Below are positions 1-6,715 of a stretch of DNA of 18,316 nucleotides, piece after piece. This DNA comes from Ruminococcaceae bacterium UBA866. GTDB taxonomy: Bacteria; Bacillota; Clostridia; Oscillospirales; Ruminococcaceae. The stretch lies in assembly GCA_002295325.1 (NCBI GenBank), contig DBGA01000087.1, forward strand, positions 1 through 18,316. Reading direction: 5' to 3'. Both the position numbers and the translations under genes were made by a program. Numbering within the stretch: the first letter of the stretch is position 1; every line of letters starts with the position of its first letter. The notes under the pieces were generated by a model. The model did not search any database, was not told the DNA's origin, and saw only the letters and a list, made by a program, of their open reading frames with translations.

Positions 1-626
1 GGGTCCATTCCTTGCCATATCAGATGGCTAGGGTCAAAGTTCACACCAATCTCGTCACCAACTGCAGCACGAAGTTTTAGGGCAGTTTCAGTGTTGTAAA
101 CGCAAAAGCCCGGGTGCATTTCAAGTGCAAATTTATGCACATTATGCTTTTTAGCAAATTCAACTTTTTTCTTCCAGTATGGAATCAAAACCTCGTCCCA
201 TTGCCAATTTAATATCTTCCCAAAATCCTCTGGCCAAGGACAAGTAACCCAGTTAGGGTATTGTGAAGTTTCAGAATCACCAGGGCAACCTGAAAAAGTA
301 TTAATTACTTCAACTCCCAATTTTTCAGCAAGCAAGATTGCATCTGTTAATTGGTCGTCAAATGATTTTGCTATTTCCTTATTTGGGTGAACTGGGTTTG
401 CATGACAGCTCAAAGCACTAATTGTAACATTGTATTTTTTAATAAGAGCTTTGAATTCTTCAAGCTTGTTATCGTCATGAAGCAAAATCGCTGGATTTGC
501 ATGAGCTGCTCCAGGATATCCTCCACAGCCAAGTTCAACTGCTTCAACACCTCTTGATGTTAAGTATTGCAACACCTCTTCCAATGGCTTATCGGACATA
601 AGGTTTGTTAAAACGCCTAATTTCAT
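1..626 (-). CDS. Sugar phosphate isomerase/epimerase family protein, partial (C-terminus beyond window)
   Basis: The reverse strand is open from ATG at 626 to the window edge, giving 208 codons; the C-terminus lies outside. The start follows a GGAGG site seven bases upstream. The product begins MKLGVLTNLM and is a xylose-isomerase-like (AP endonuclease 2 fold) TIM barrel. The usual metal-ligand positions are visible: Glu in ALEMHPGF near residue 169 and Asp in NFDPSHLIW near residue 198. Enzymes of this fold isomerise or epimerise sugars and keto-sugars, or cleave 3-keto-glycosides, using a divalent metal in the cytoplasm. It is the last visible gene of the operon headed by the LacI-type regulator, 40 bases after the previous barrel. 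Family assignment is secure; the substrate is not known. Confidence 0.85.
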   Translation of the reverse strand, partial: MKLGVLTNLMSDKPLEEVLQYLTSRGVEAVELGCGGYPGAAHANPAILLHDDNKLEEFKALIKKYNVTISALSCHANPVHPNKEIAKSFDDQLTDAILLAEKLGVEVINTFSGCPGDSETSQYPNWVTCPWPEDFGKILNWQWDEVLIPYWKKKVEFAKKHNVHKFALEMHPGFCVYNTETALKLRAAVGDEIGVNFDPSHLIWQGMD

Positions 627-666
627 TTCATAACCTCCATTATTTAGTATTTATCGTATCTTTATC

Positions 667-1401
667 CTACTTCATTAAGTTAACCATAGCAGCATAGTCT
701 TTAGTAATTGCTTCCACTTGACCCGTTGCACTTTCATTTGCCTCTGACTCAGCGACAGCCCAAGCCATATTGTGTTTCTTTGCAAATTCAAATACTGAAA
801 CGATATCAACAGCACCCTCAGAAAGTGTTGTCGATTGCTCTCCAATGCCATCTTTTGCGTGAAAAATCTCAACACGATCAGCATATTTTGTTAGATACTT
901 CACTGGGCATTCGCCACCACGATAAACCCAATATGCATCAAATTCAAGACTAAGCATATCCGCAGGAACTTCCGACGCTAGAATATCAATTAAATAGTCT
1001 TCTCCGTCTTTTACGAACTCATGTGCATGGTTGTGATAAAAAATCTTCATTCCGGCAGCCTTGTATTTTGGTGCTACAGCTTTGATTTTTTCAGCAAGCT
1101 CGACAACATCTGCTCTTGTTTTTAGAGCGTACCCTGGGCAGATTATGCGAGTGTTTCCAATTGTCTTGTGAAAAGCGATTGTTTCCTCTGTTTGGTCAAC
1201 TATTAGGTCTGCACCGACGTGCGCACCCAACACTTCAAGATTATATTTTTTTAACATGTCTGCAATTTGCTCCGCTGAATAATCAAAAAAACCTGCAAAC
1301 TCTACTCCTTCGTAGCCAATATTCGCTACAGTTTCAAGTGCTTTCTCCATACTTTCTTTTGCAAGTTCTCTAATTGCGTACATTTGAACGCCTTTTTTCA
1401 T
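667..1401 (-). CDS. Sugar phosphate isomerase/epimerase family protein (244 aa TIM barrel)
   Basis: A complete xylose-isomerase-like TIM barrel. The ATG at 1401 follows GGGGAGG with seven bases spacing. It opens MKKGVQMYAI and carries IGYEGVEFAGFF near residues 28-39, typical of this family. Probable metal and acid-base positions are the YHNHAHEF stretch near residue 125, LSLEFDAYW near residue 152, EIFHAKDG near residue 178 and AVAESE near residue 215. The YHNH..EF variant is common in IolE-like and gut-bacterial sugar epimerases. It lies 17 bases downstream of the 265-residue barrel and so is almost certainly translated from the same mRNA. The exact reaction (keto-sugar epimerisation, isomerisation or lyase cleavage) cannot be told from sequence. 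There is no signal peptide, so it is cytoplasmic. Confidence 0.9.
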   Translation of the reverse strand: MKKGVQMYAIRELAKESMEKALETVANIGYEGVEFAGFFDYSAEQIADMLKKYNLEVLGAHVGADLIVDQTEETIAFHKTIGNTRIICPGYALKTRADVVELAEKIKAVAPKYKAAGMKIFYHNHAHEFVKDGEDYLIDILASEVPADMLSLEFDAYWVYRGGECPVKYLTKYADRVEIFHAKDGIGEQSTTLSEGAVDIVSVFEFAKKHNMAWAVAESEANESATGQVEAITKDYAAMVNLMK

Positions 1402-1418
1402 GGTAGTACCTCCCCTTA

Positions 1419-2216
1419 TTATTTAAACATGAAACCTCTAATGAGTTTAATTGTGTATTCAATGCCCTTTTCACCAAGCTCATCTTTCCATACGGAAGAA
1501 TGTGGCTCAATGCTCAATGTTCCATCATAGCCAACAGCATAAAGTGTCGCCATAAAAGCACCCCAGTTGGTTTGGTCTAAACCTGCCGGCGGGTCATCAA
1601 AACGCTCTCCGTCAATGACTAGACTGCCTTTAATATGTATATGTGCAAAACGATTGCCCCACTTTTTCATCTCGGACAGATAATCTCCGCCTGCATAAAT
1701 GCAGTGTGATGGATCAAATTTGATAAACAAATCCTTTAAGTGCCCATGGACAACGCTCCAAGCCGGGTCACAGGTTACGTAGTTATTCCAACGACAATTG
1801 TTTGTCGCAATTTTAATGTCATATCGTTTTCCAATTTCAATTAATTTTTCAAAATAGGAGATAGCCGCAGTATAATTTTCATATAGCGAAATTTCTTCTA
1901 CATAGTTGCAATTGGTCACATAAACAGGACAGTTAAGCTTTGCGGCCGCTTTAATAAGAATTTCGTCAGCATTAAGTTCCTCTATATTATGAGAACCGTC
2001 ATTGTTAATCTTATTCGCACCCCAACGGCCAACTGAACCCACGAAAAGGTCTAACTCTTTAAGCGAGGAAATAATGTTATCTGTTTCATCATAAAACTCT
2101 TGATAGCGATTATCCTTATCGAAGTTTACACAAAATTCTACAAAATCAAGTCCCATTGCTTTTATTTTTTCAAAATTTTTAGCCTTAAAGTCGGGGCTAA
2201 TAATTCCAAGTTTCAT
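1419..2216 (-). CDS. Sugar phosphate isomerase/epimerase family protein (265 aa TIM barrel)
   Basis: A second complete TIM barrel of the xylose-isomerase-like superfamily. The ATG at 2216 follows AAGGAG with seven bases spacing. Recognisable motifs are KFDPSHCIYAGGDY near residues 166-179, HIHIKGS near residue 193 and LSIEPHSS near residue 234, which supply the Asp, His and C-terminal Glu of the usual metal site. The strand that normally supplies the first Glu reads IKIATNNCRWNN near residues 134-145, so that ligand is not at its usual place. It sits 31 bases after the dehydrogenase gene and 17 bases before the next barrel. Proteins of this group accompany Gfo/Idh dehydrogenases in 3-keto-sugar pathways (for example E. 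coli YcjR with YcjS), which is the suggested but unproven role here. Confidence 0.88.
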   Translation of the reverse strand: MKLGIISPDFKAKNFEKIKAMGLDFVEFCVNFDKDNRYQEFYDETDNIISSLKELDLFVGSVGRWGANKINNDGSHNIEELNADEILIKAAAKLNCPVYVTNCNYVEEISLYENYTAAISYFEKLIEIGKRYDIKIATNNCRWNNYVTCDPAWSVVHGHLKDLFIKFDPSHCIYAGGDYLSEMKKWGNRFAHIHIKGSLVIDGERFDDPPAGLDQTNWGAFMATLYAVGYDGTLSIEPHSSVWKDELGEKGIEYTIKLIRGFMFK

Positions 2217-2247
2217 AATGCTTCTCCTTATCGTAATTTAACTAAAA

Positions 2248-3339
2248 TTAGTCGTTAAAATACACTGGTTTGCCTGTTTTTGCTGATTCATAAATTGCTT
2301 CAAGAATACGAGTTACAACAACTGCTTGCTCTGGTTTTACTCTTAGTTCAGTACCTTTTAGGATAGCATCATAGAAGTTTCTGCACTCCATATCAGAATT
2401 GCTCATTTTCTTTCCGTCATAGAAAGCTACGCCACCAGCTGATAAGTCAGGTGTCTCTGTAACTTGCTTATTATGTTTAACAGTGTTAAATCTAAGCTTT
2501 GTACCACCATCAAGCATATCAATACCGCCCTTAGTTCCACAAAGCGTCGTCATAGCTTCGCCAACATCTAATGTATTAAGAGCCCAGCTTGCTTCAAGAG
2601 TAATTGTTGCACCATTTTCCATTGTAATAAATCCAAATGCTGAATCCTCAACTGTAAACTCTTTTGGATCCCAATCGCCCCAAGCGTTTGCTGTATTTGT
2701 TTGGTCGCCTAACTTTTTATATACTGTTCCTACCACCATTTTTGGTTTGTAGTTGTCCATTTCCCATAGTGTCATGTCTAGAGCATGAGTTCCGATATCT
2801 ATCAGTGGTCCGCCACCTTGCTCGTCTTCGTTTAAGAATACTCCCCAAGTTGGAACTGCGCGACGTCTAACCGCATGTGCTTTTGCATAGTAAATCTCGC
2901 CTAACTCGCCAGCATCAACCATTTCTTTTGCATATAGTGAAGCTGGACTACATCTATTTTGATAACCGACAGTAAGGATTTTGCCTGTTTCTTTTGCAGC
3001 ATCAACCATTTCTTTTGCTTCTATGTAAGTTTTCGCCATTGGTTTTTCGCACATAACGTGTTTGCCTGCATGAAGTGAATCAACAGTGATGAAGCTGTGC
3101 TCCTTGTTTGGAGTCAAAACGTGAACAACGTCAATTGTTTTGTCAGCGATTAGCTCTTTATAATCTGTATAAACCTTTGCATCCTCTGTACCATATTCTT
3201 TCGCAGCCTTTTGTGCTTTTTCCTCAATAATATCGCAAAATGCAACCATCTCAACCTCATCAATGTTTTTTAGTGCAGGCAAATGTTTTCCAATAGCAAT
3301 ACCTCCACAACCAACAATACCAACTCTTAACTTTTTCAT
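2248..3339 (-). CDS. Gfo/Idh/MocA family NAD(P)-dependent sugar oxidoreductase
   Basis: A full-length (363 aa) two-domain oxidoreductase. The N-terminal Rossmann fold shows GIVGCGGIAIGKH near residues 7-19 for dinucleotide binding. The family EKP motif, with its catalytic Lys, is at residues 98-100 within VMCEKPMAKT. The C-terminal domain has GGGPLIDIGTHALD with Asp181 and His185, the conserved DxxxH pair. The family oxidises a hydroxyl of sugars, inositols or glycosides with NAD(P). The start overlaps the regulator stop in an ATGA, and a GAGAGGA site lies eight bases upstream, so the two genes are translationally linked. With three epimerase-type barrels downstream, a sugar 3-dehydrogenase role is a reasonable inference, but substrate and position of oxidation are unknown. 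Confidence 0.92.
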   Translation of the reverse strand: MKKLRVGIVGCGGIAIGKHLPALKNIDEVEMVAFCDIIEEKAQKAAKEYGTEDAKVYTDYKELIADKTIDVVHVLTPNKEHSFITVDSLHAGKHVMCEKPMAKTYIEAKEMVDAAKETGKILTVGYQNRCSPASLYAKEMVDAGELGEIYYAKAHAVRRRAVPTWGVFLNEDEQGGGPLIDIGTHALDMTLWEMDNYKPKMVVGTVYKKLGDQTNTANAWGDWDPKEFTVEDSAFGFITMENGATITLEASWALNTLDVGEAMTTLCGTKGGIDMLDGGTKLRFNTVKHNKQVTETPDLSAGGVAFYDGKKMSNSDMECRNFYDAILKGTELRVKPEQAVVVTRILEAIYESAKTGKPVYFND

Positions 3340-4349
3340 AAATCTCGTCCTCTCTTATTTTCATTTACCGATTCTCTCTCGATAATTTGGTGACCTAAAA
3401 TTATTTGTGATTTTTCTATTAGGGTTTTGTTTATCTTTTTGAGCAATAGCTCCATTGCTTTATATCCAATTTCATATTGGGGTTGCCTTGTTGTTGTTAT
3501 AGAGGGCATATATATTTGCGAAAGCTGCGTGTCATCAAATCCCATAATAGAAATATCATCTGGAGTATTAATTCCACTTTGTGCAAAAGTTTTAATTGCT
3601 CCTGCTGCACAGCTATCTGATGAACAAAAAATCGCTGTTGGCATTTCTTCTTGCCCTAACAACATCCTTGCCGCCCTAATTCCAGAATTAAAACTGAAGC
3701 CTTCTCTCAAAACCCACTCTGCTTTTAACTTTATATCATTTTCAAGCAATGCCCTTTTATAGCCAGCACATCTTACAACTGATGAGTTATAGATATCTCC
3801 TGCGCCAAAATACGCAATCTTGGTATGACCTTTTTTTATTAGATAACTAACCGCCTCATAGGCTGCTTGTTCATTATCTATTGAAACCTGCGGTGTATCA
3901 AACTGTGGATTGGGTTCACACGCTTGCACCACATTGATTCCACTAAGTTCACGACTTAACGTTTCACCATCTTTTTCTACCGTCAAAAACACTGCACCAT
4001 CTACAAGCTTTGTCTTTAACATTTGCAGATATTGTTCCTCAATCGACACATCTCCATGTGTCATACATACCATTACGGTGTAGCCCTCTTTGATTGCACA
4101 CTCCTCAATCCCTTTTACCACTCGAGAGTAAAATTGGTTTGAAATGGTGTTAAGCATCACAAGAATTTTTTTTGTTTCAAGCCGCCTTAAATTCCTCCCC
4201 AGCATATTAGGACTGTAATTAAGGGCTTCAACTGCCTGCACAACGCGCTCTTTTGTTTCATCTTGCACATTGTTTTCGTTATTGATAACCCTTGAGACTG
4301 TGGCTACTGAAACTCGGGCCATTTTTGCAACATCTTTTATTGTAGCCAT
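3336..4349 (-). CDS. LacI family transcriptional regulator
   Basis: A 337-residue regulator of usual LacI length. Residues 1-50 form the helix-turn-helix and hinge: MATIKDVAKMARVSVATVSR then INNENNVQDETKERV and LNYSPNMLGR. The rest is a periplasmic-binding-protein-like ligand domain with typical landmarks: DGAVFL, KKGHTKIAYFG, RCAGYKRAL, PTAIFCSSD, DDISIMGFDD and SITTTRQP. It is first in the operon, preceded by AAGGTGG four bases before the ATG, and its stop overlaps the dehydrogenase start. Its own promoter is followed by a perfect 15-base-arm palindrome across the transcription start, so autorepression released by a pathway sugar is likely. The inducer is not known. It probably controls the whole operon and perhaps the divergent glycosyltransferase. 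Confidence 0.95.
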   Translation of the reverse strand: MATIKDVAKMARVSVATVSRVINNENNVQDETKERVVQAVEALNYSPNMLGRNLRRLETKKILVMLNTISNQFYSRVVKGIEECAIKEGYTVMVCMTHGDVSIEEQYLQMLKTKLVDGAVFLTVEKDGETLSRELSGINVVQACEPNPQFDTPQVSIDNEQAAYEAVSYLIKKGHTKIAYFGAGDIYNSSVVRCAGYKRALLENDIKLKAEWVLREGFSFNSGIRAARMLLGQEEMPTAIFCSSDSCAAGAIKTFAQSGINTPDDISIMGFDDTQLSQIYMPSITTTRQPQYEIGYKAMELLLKKINKTLIEKSQIILGHQIIERESVNENKRGRDL

Positions 4350-4380
4350 ATAACCACCTTAATGTAAATTTATTTTGGTG

Positions 4381-4414
4381 TGACAGACAATGTAACGCAT
4401 TACATTGTCTGTCA
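4381..4414. promoter_or_regulatory. Perfect palindrome, probable LacI-family operator
   Basis: Two 15-base arms, TGACAGACAATGTAA (4381-4395) and its exact reverse complement (4400-4414), are separated by CGCA. The centre, TGTAA-CGCA-TTACA, resembles LacI-family operators, which are palindromes with a central C/G. It covers roughly the first 30 transcribed bases of the regulator gene given the predicted promoter, a position suited to repression. The arms are longer than an operator needs, so the RNA would also form a strong 5' hairpin. Confidence 0.7.
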
Positions 4415-4420
4415 TCTTGA

Positions 4421-4449
4421 ATGATACTACAATATCAGCCCATTGTAAA
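4421..4449 (-). promoter_or_regulatory. Predicted sigma-A promoter of the LacI operon
   Basis: On the minus strand, TTTACA (4444-4449) is separated by 17 bases from TATCAT (4421-4426). Transcription would start near 4414, at the edge of the palindromic operator, leaving a leader of about 65 bases. Spacing is ideal and both boxes match five of six consensus bases. Confidence 0.55.
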
Positions 4450-4454
4450 CACTT

Positions 4455-4490
4455 TTTCATAATTAATATTGCACAATATTAATTATGAAA
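4455..4490. repeat. 36-base palindrome with 17-base arms
   Basis: The arms TTTCATAATTAATATTG (4455-4471) and its exact reverse complement (4474-4490) flank only CA. It lies between the two divergent promoters and has no T-tract that would make it a clear terminator. A dimeric regulator site or a DNA-bending element are the likely readings. It does not share the TAACGCA core of the neighbouring repeats. Confidence 0.6.
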
Positions 4491-4501
4491 TATTGTTTAA
4501 A

Positions 4502-4547
4502 TTGACATAACGCAGTAAAAATATATTGTATTAATGCGTTATATCAA
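4502..4547 (+). promoter_or_regulatory. Predicted glycosyltransferase promoter enclosed by an inverted repeat
   Basis: TTGACA (4502-4507) is separated by 16 bases from TATTGT (4524-4529), a plausible forward promoter. The same stretch is bracketed by TTGACATAACGCA (4502-4514) and TGCGTTATATCAA (4535-4547), which pair at 12 of 13 positions. The shared TAACGCA also sits at the centre of the palindrome at 4381-4414, suggesting binding by the same LacI-type protein. Confidence 0.45.
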
Positions 4548-4670
4548 TTTATTGTAAAATATGTGAAGACTTTATCATCGCTTGTTCGTTTATATTAATA
4601 CAAAGCACATATTTCCTGTAATTTATGGAAATAATATAATATTGTGTATATATTTGGGGAGGACAAGTCT

Positions 4671-5711
4671 ATGAATATAAAAGTTTTAATTTACGCTGAG
4701 GCGAGTAGGGTGATTAAAATATCTGGTATTGGATGTGCTGTTGCTCATCAAAAGCGTGCACTAGAATTGAATGATGTTGAATATACGTCAAATCCCAAAG
4801 AGGACTTTGACGTTGCTCATATTAATACATACGGGTTTGCTTCAAGAAGAGTTGCAAAAAAAGCAAGGCGACAGGGCAAGCTTGTTGTTTATCATGCTCA
4901 CTCAACCGAAGAAGATTTTAGAAATTCATTTATTGGCTCAAACCTGATTGCGAAACTTTTTAAGAAATGGATTGTTTCTTGCTATAATCTTGGTGATGTC
5001 ATTATAACACCCACAGAGTATTCAAAAAAGCTTTTAGAGGGCTATGGTATAAAAAAACCAATTTATGCAGTTTCTAACGGCATTGACCTATCTTATTATG
5101 AGAAATCCGCTACCGATAGGGCTGATTTTAGAAAAGAGTTTAACTACAGCGAAAATGATAAGATTATTATGTCCGTTGGTCTATTTTTTGAGCGTAAAGG
5201 ACTTTTAGACTTTGTGAAAATGGCTGAGTTAATGCCTGAATATCAATTTATTTGGTTTGGCAAAACTCCACTTTGCTCTGTTCCACTTAAAATAAGAAAA
5301 GCAGTCAAAACCAATTTACCAAACTTAAAATTTGCTGGGTTTGTTAGCCCAGCCATCTTGAAAAAAGCTTATCATGGTGCAGATTTATTTGCATTTTTGA
5401 CCAAAGAAGAAACTGAAGGAATTGTTTTATTGGAAGCACTTGCAAGCCGTCAAAACGTGCTCATTAGGGATATCCCAATCTATGAAACATTTTTAACAAA
5501 CGGTAAAAATGTTTATAAGGCGAACGACCTCGAAAGCTTTTGCTATACCACTAGGGCAATTTTAAATAAGACTCTTGTTTCTCTCACCGACAGTGGTTAT
5601 GAGGCTGTTTTTGACAAGGATATCGCCGAAATTGGCACAACCCTCACAGAGCTATATGAACACCACTACAAACTATGCCGCAAAGCAATTATCTATCCAG
5701 TATTGGCTTAA
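4671..5711 (+). CDS. Glycosyltransferase family 4, CpoA-like glycolipid synthase
   Basis: 346 residues from the ATG at 4671, chosen because GGGGAGGA ends seven bases before it; an in-frame GTG at 4644 lies upstream of that site and is rejected. The protein is a GT-B retaining transferase: HINTYG near residues 50-55, YHAHSTEEDFRNSF near 74-87, SNGID at 135-139, ERKG at 164-167 and EETEGIVLLEA near 236-246, the EX7E motif. Overall it resembles from memory the pneumococcal CpoA / enterococcal BgsA group, which add a second hexose to glucosyl-diacylglycerol at the inner membrane face. A membrane glycolipid role is therefore likely, but donor and acceptor are not proven. No monoglucosyl-lipid synthase is beside it. 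A strong terminator follows. Confidence 0.85.
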   Translation: MNIKVLIYAEASRVIKISGIGCAVAHQKRALELNDVEYTSNPKEDFDVAHINTYGFASRRVAKKARRQGKLVVYHAHSTEEDFRNSFIGSNLIAKLFKKWIVSCYNLGDVIITPTEYSKKLLEGYGIKKPIYAVSNGIDLSYYEKSATDRADFRKEFNYSENDKIIMSVGLFFERKGLLDFVKMAELMPEYQFIWFGKTPLCSVPLKIRKAVKTNLPNLKFAGFVSPAILKKAYHGADLFAFLTKEETEGIVLLEALASRQNVLIRDIPIYETFLTNGKNVYKANDLESFCYTTRAILNKTLVSLTDSGYEAVFDKDIAEIGTTLTELYEHHYKLCRKAIIYPVLA

Positions 5712-5728
5712 TAACGCTAGTGTTTTTT

Positions 5729-5766
5729 AAATGGGCATACAGTTCAATTGAACTGTATGCCCATTT
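5729..5766 (+). terminator. Intrinsic terminator of glycosyltransferase (perfect 38-base palindrome)
   Basis: The arm AAATGGGCATACAGTTCAA is followed directly by its exact reverse complement, then TATATTT. It begins 18 bases after the glycosyltransferase stop and ends 21 bases before the convergent kinase stop. The T-tract is on the plus side; on the minus side the stem is followed by A residues, so it terminates mainly plus-strand transcripts. Confidence 0.8.
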
Positions 5767-5786
5767 TATATTTACGATTAAACTCA

Positions 5787-6683
5787 CTACATATCCTCTA
5801 AATACCAACTTGGTATTGGATTTTTCATGCCATCATAGTATTCAAGTATTCCTTGTGCTTGCCTTATCATGACATCAATATCATCCTGCCCAAAGGGGAT
5901 AGCCCAATAGATAGACGAAAGGGTGTTGCTTGAAATATATAATGCTAGCAACTTGAAAAATTCAATCGGGGGTTTCCCCTCGAAATAACCGTTTATTCGC
6001 CCAGATGCAAAATATCTACTGCAATCAACACACCAAACAATGCGATTAAACTCTTCCCACGGGTCACCGTAGTCAAGACGGTTAAAATCAATTACCGATA
6101 GCTCGCCTGTAGCCGACACAATCATATTACCTACATGAAAATCGCCGTGGTGGAAAGTTTGTGGGCGATTTTTAAGCAAATACCTATTTTGTTCGATATA
6201 ATTAAGGATTTTTTGGTCTTTCTCAATTTTTATCCCACATTTATTGTAAGCTTCGATTTTGGAGTTTATTTTTCGATTAAAACGTGACTCCCAATCCTCT
6301 TGTGTCTGTGGTGCAGGGATTGAGTGAATTTTTTTCAATAGTTGTCCTACCTTTAGTCCAAGTACATATTGCTCTTTTGGAGAAAGAGTGGGCAAAACTT
6401 CCTCTGCATCTTTTCCATCTATCCAGGAAAGAAGCATATACACACTCCTACCATCATCACAAATTCCAAAATCAACTGGTATCGACATAGGTATGCCTAG
6501 CTTTGCAACAGAACAAACAGCATTATATTCTGCCTTTTTCTTTTCAAGTTCAGTTATATCAGAAATACGTAGCAACAGCTTTTCTCCATTTACAGTCTCT
6601 ATGTAATATTTCTTATCAGTTGACCAACCCTTATTGATAGGTTCAATTTTTGAAAATGATTGATATTGCGGAATATCATGCAT
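5787..6683 (-). CDS. APH/choline-kinase-fold phosphotransferase, substrate unknown
   Basis: A 298-residue protein of the phosphotransferase enzyme (APH) family. GWSTDKKYYI near residues 19-28 is the nucleotide-loop region. HGDFHVGNM at residues 179-187 is the catalytic Brenner-type motif (Asp181, Asn186), and VIDFNRLDYGDPWEEF from residue 197 carries the metal-binding Asp199. The family phosphorylates small hydroxyl compounds: aminoglycosides, macrolides, choline, homoserine, sugars. This subtype is widespread in Bacillota and its presence does not by itself imply drug resistance. ATG at 6683 follows GGAG with nine bases spacing. It is 32 bases downstream of cobO and likely shares its transcript; a functional link to corrinoids is not evident. 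Confidence 0.88.
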   Translation of the reverse strand: MHDIPQYQSFSKIEPINKGWSTDKKYYIETVNGEKLLLRISDITELEKKKAEYNAVCSVAKLGIPMSIPVDFGICDDGRSVYMLLSWIDGKDAEEVLPTLSPKEQYVLGLKVGQLLKKIHSIPAPQTQEDWESRFNRKINSKIEAYNKCGIKIEKDQKILNYIEQNRYLLKNRPQTFHHGDFHVGNMIVSATGELSVIDFNRLDYGDPWEEFNRIVWCVDCSRYFASGRINGYFEGKPPIEFFKLLALYISSNTLSSIYWAIPFGQDDIDVMIRQAQGILEYYDGMKNPIPSWYLEDM

Positions 6684-6715
6684 ATAAAATCACTCCTTTT
6701 TTATGCTTTTCATTT

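Larger units (their letters stand above)
4350..4670. other. Divergent control region between LacI operon and glycosyltransferase
   Basis: These 321 bases hold no gene. They contain a promoter for the regulator on the minus strand, a likely promoter for the glycosyltransferase on the plus strand, and three separate inverted repeats (4381-4414, 4455-4490 and 4502-4547), entered individually. The rest is strongly AT-rich. A good TATAAT at 4635-4640 is a possible second start for the glycosyltransferase but has no convincing -35 partner. Confidence 0.85.

Noticed and set aside
4644..4670. In-frame GTG at 4644 as start of the glycosyltransferase
   Set aside because: It would place the clear GGGGAGGA ribosome site inside the gene; ATG at 4671 is correctly spaced from it and gives the family's normal N-terminus.
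5787..6683. Antibiotic (aminoglycoside) resistance gene
   Set aside because: The fold and catalytic motifs are shared by many metabolic kinases, and it lies in a housekeeping context with no mobile-element signs; a resistance label is not supported.
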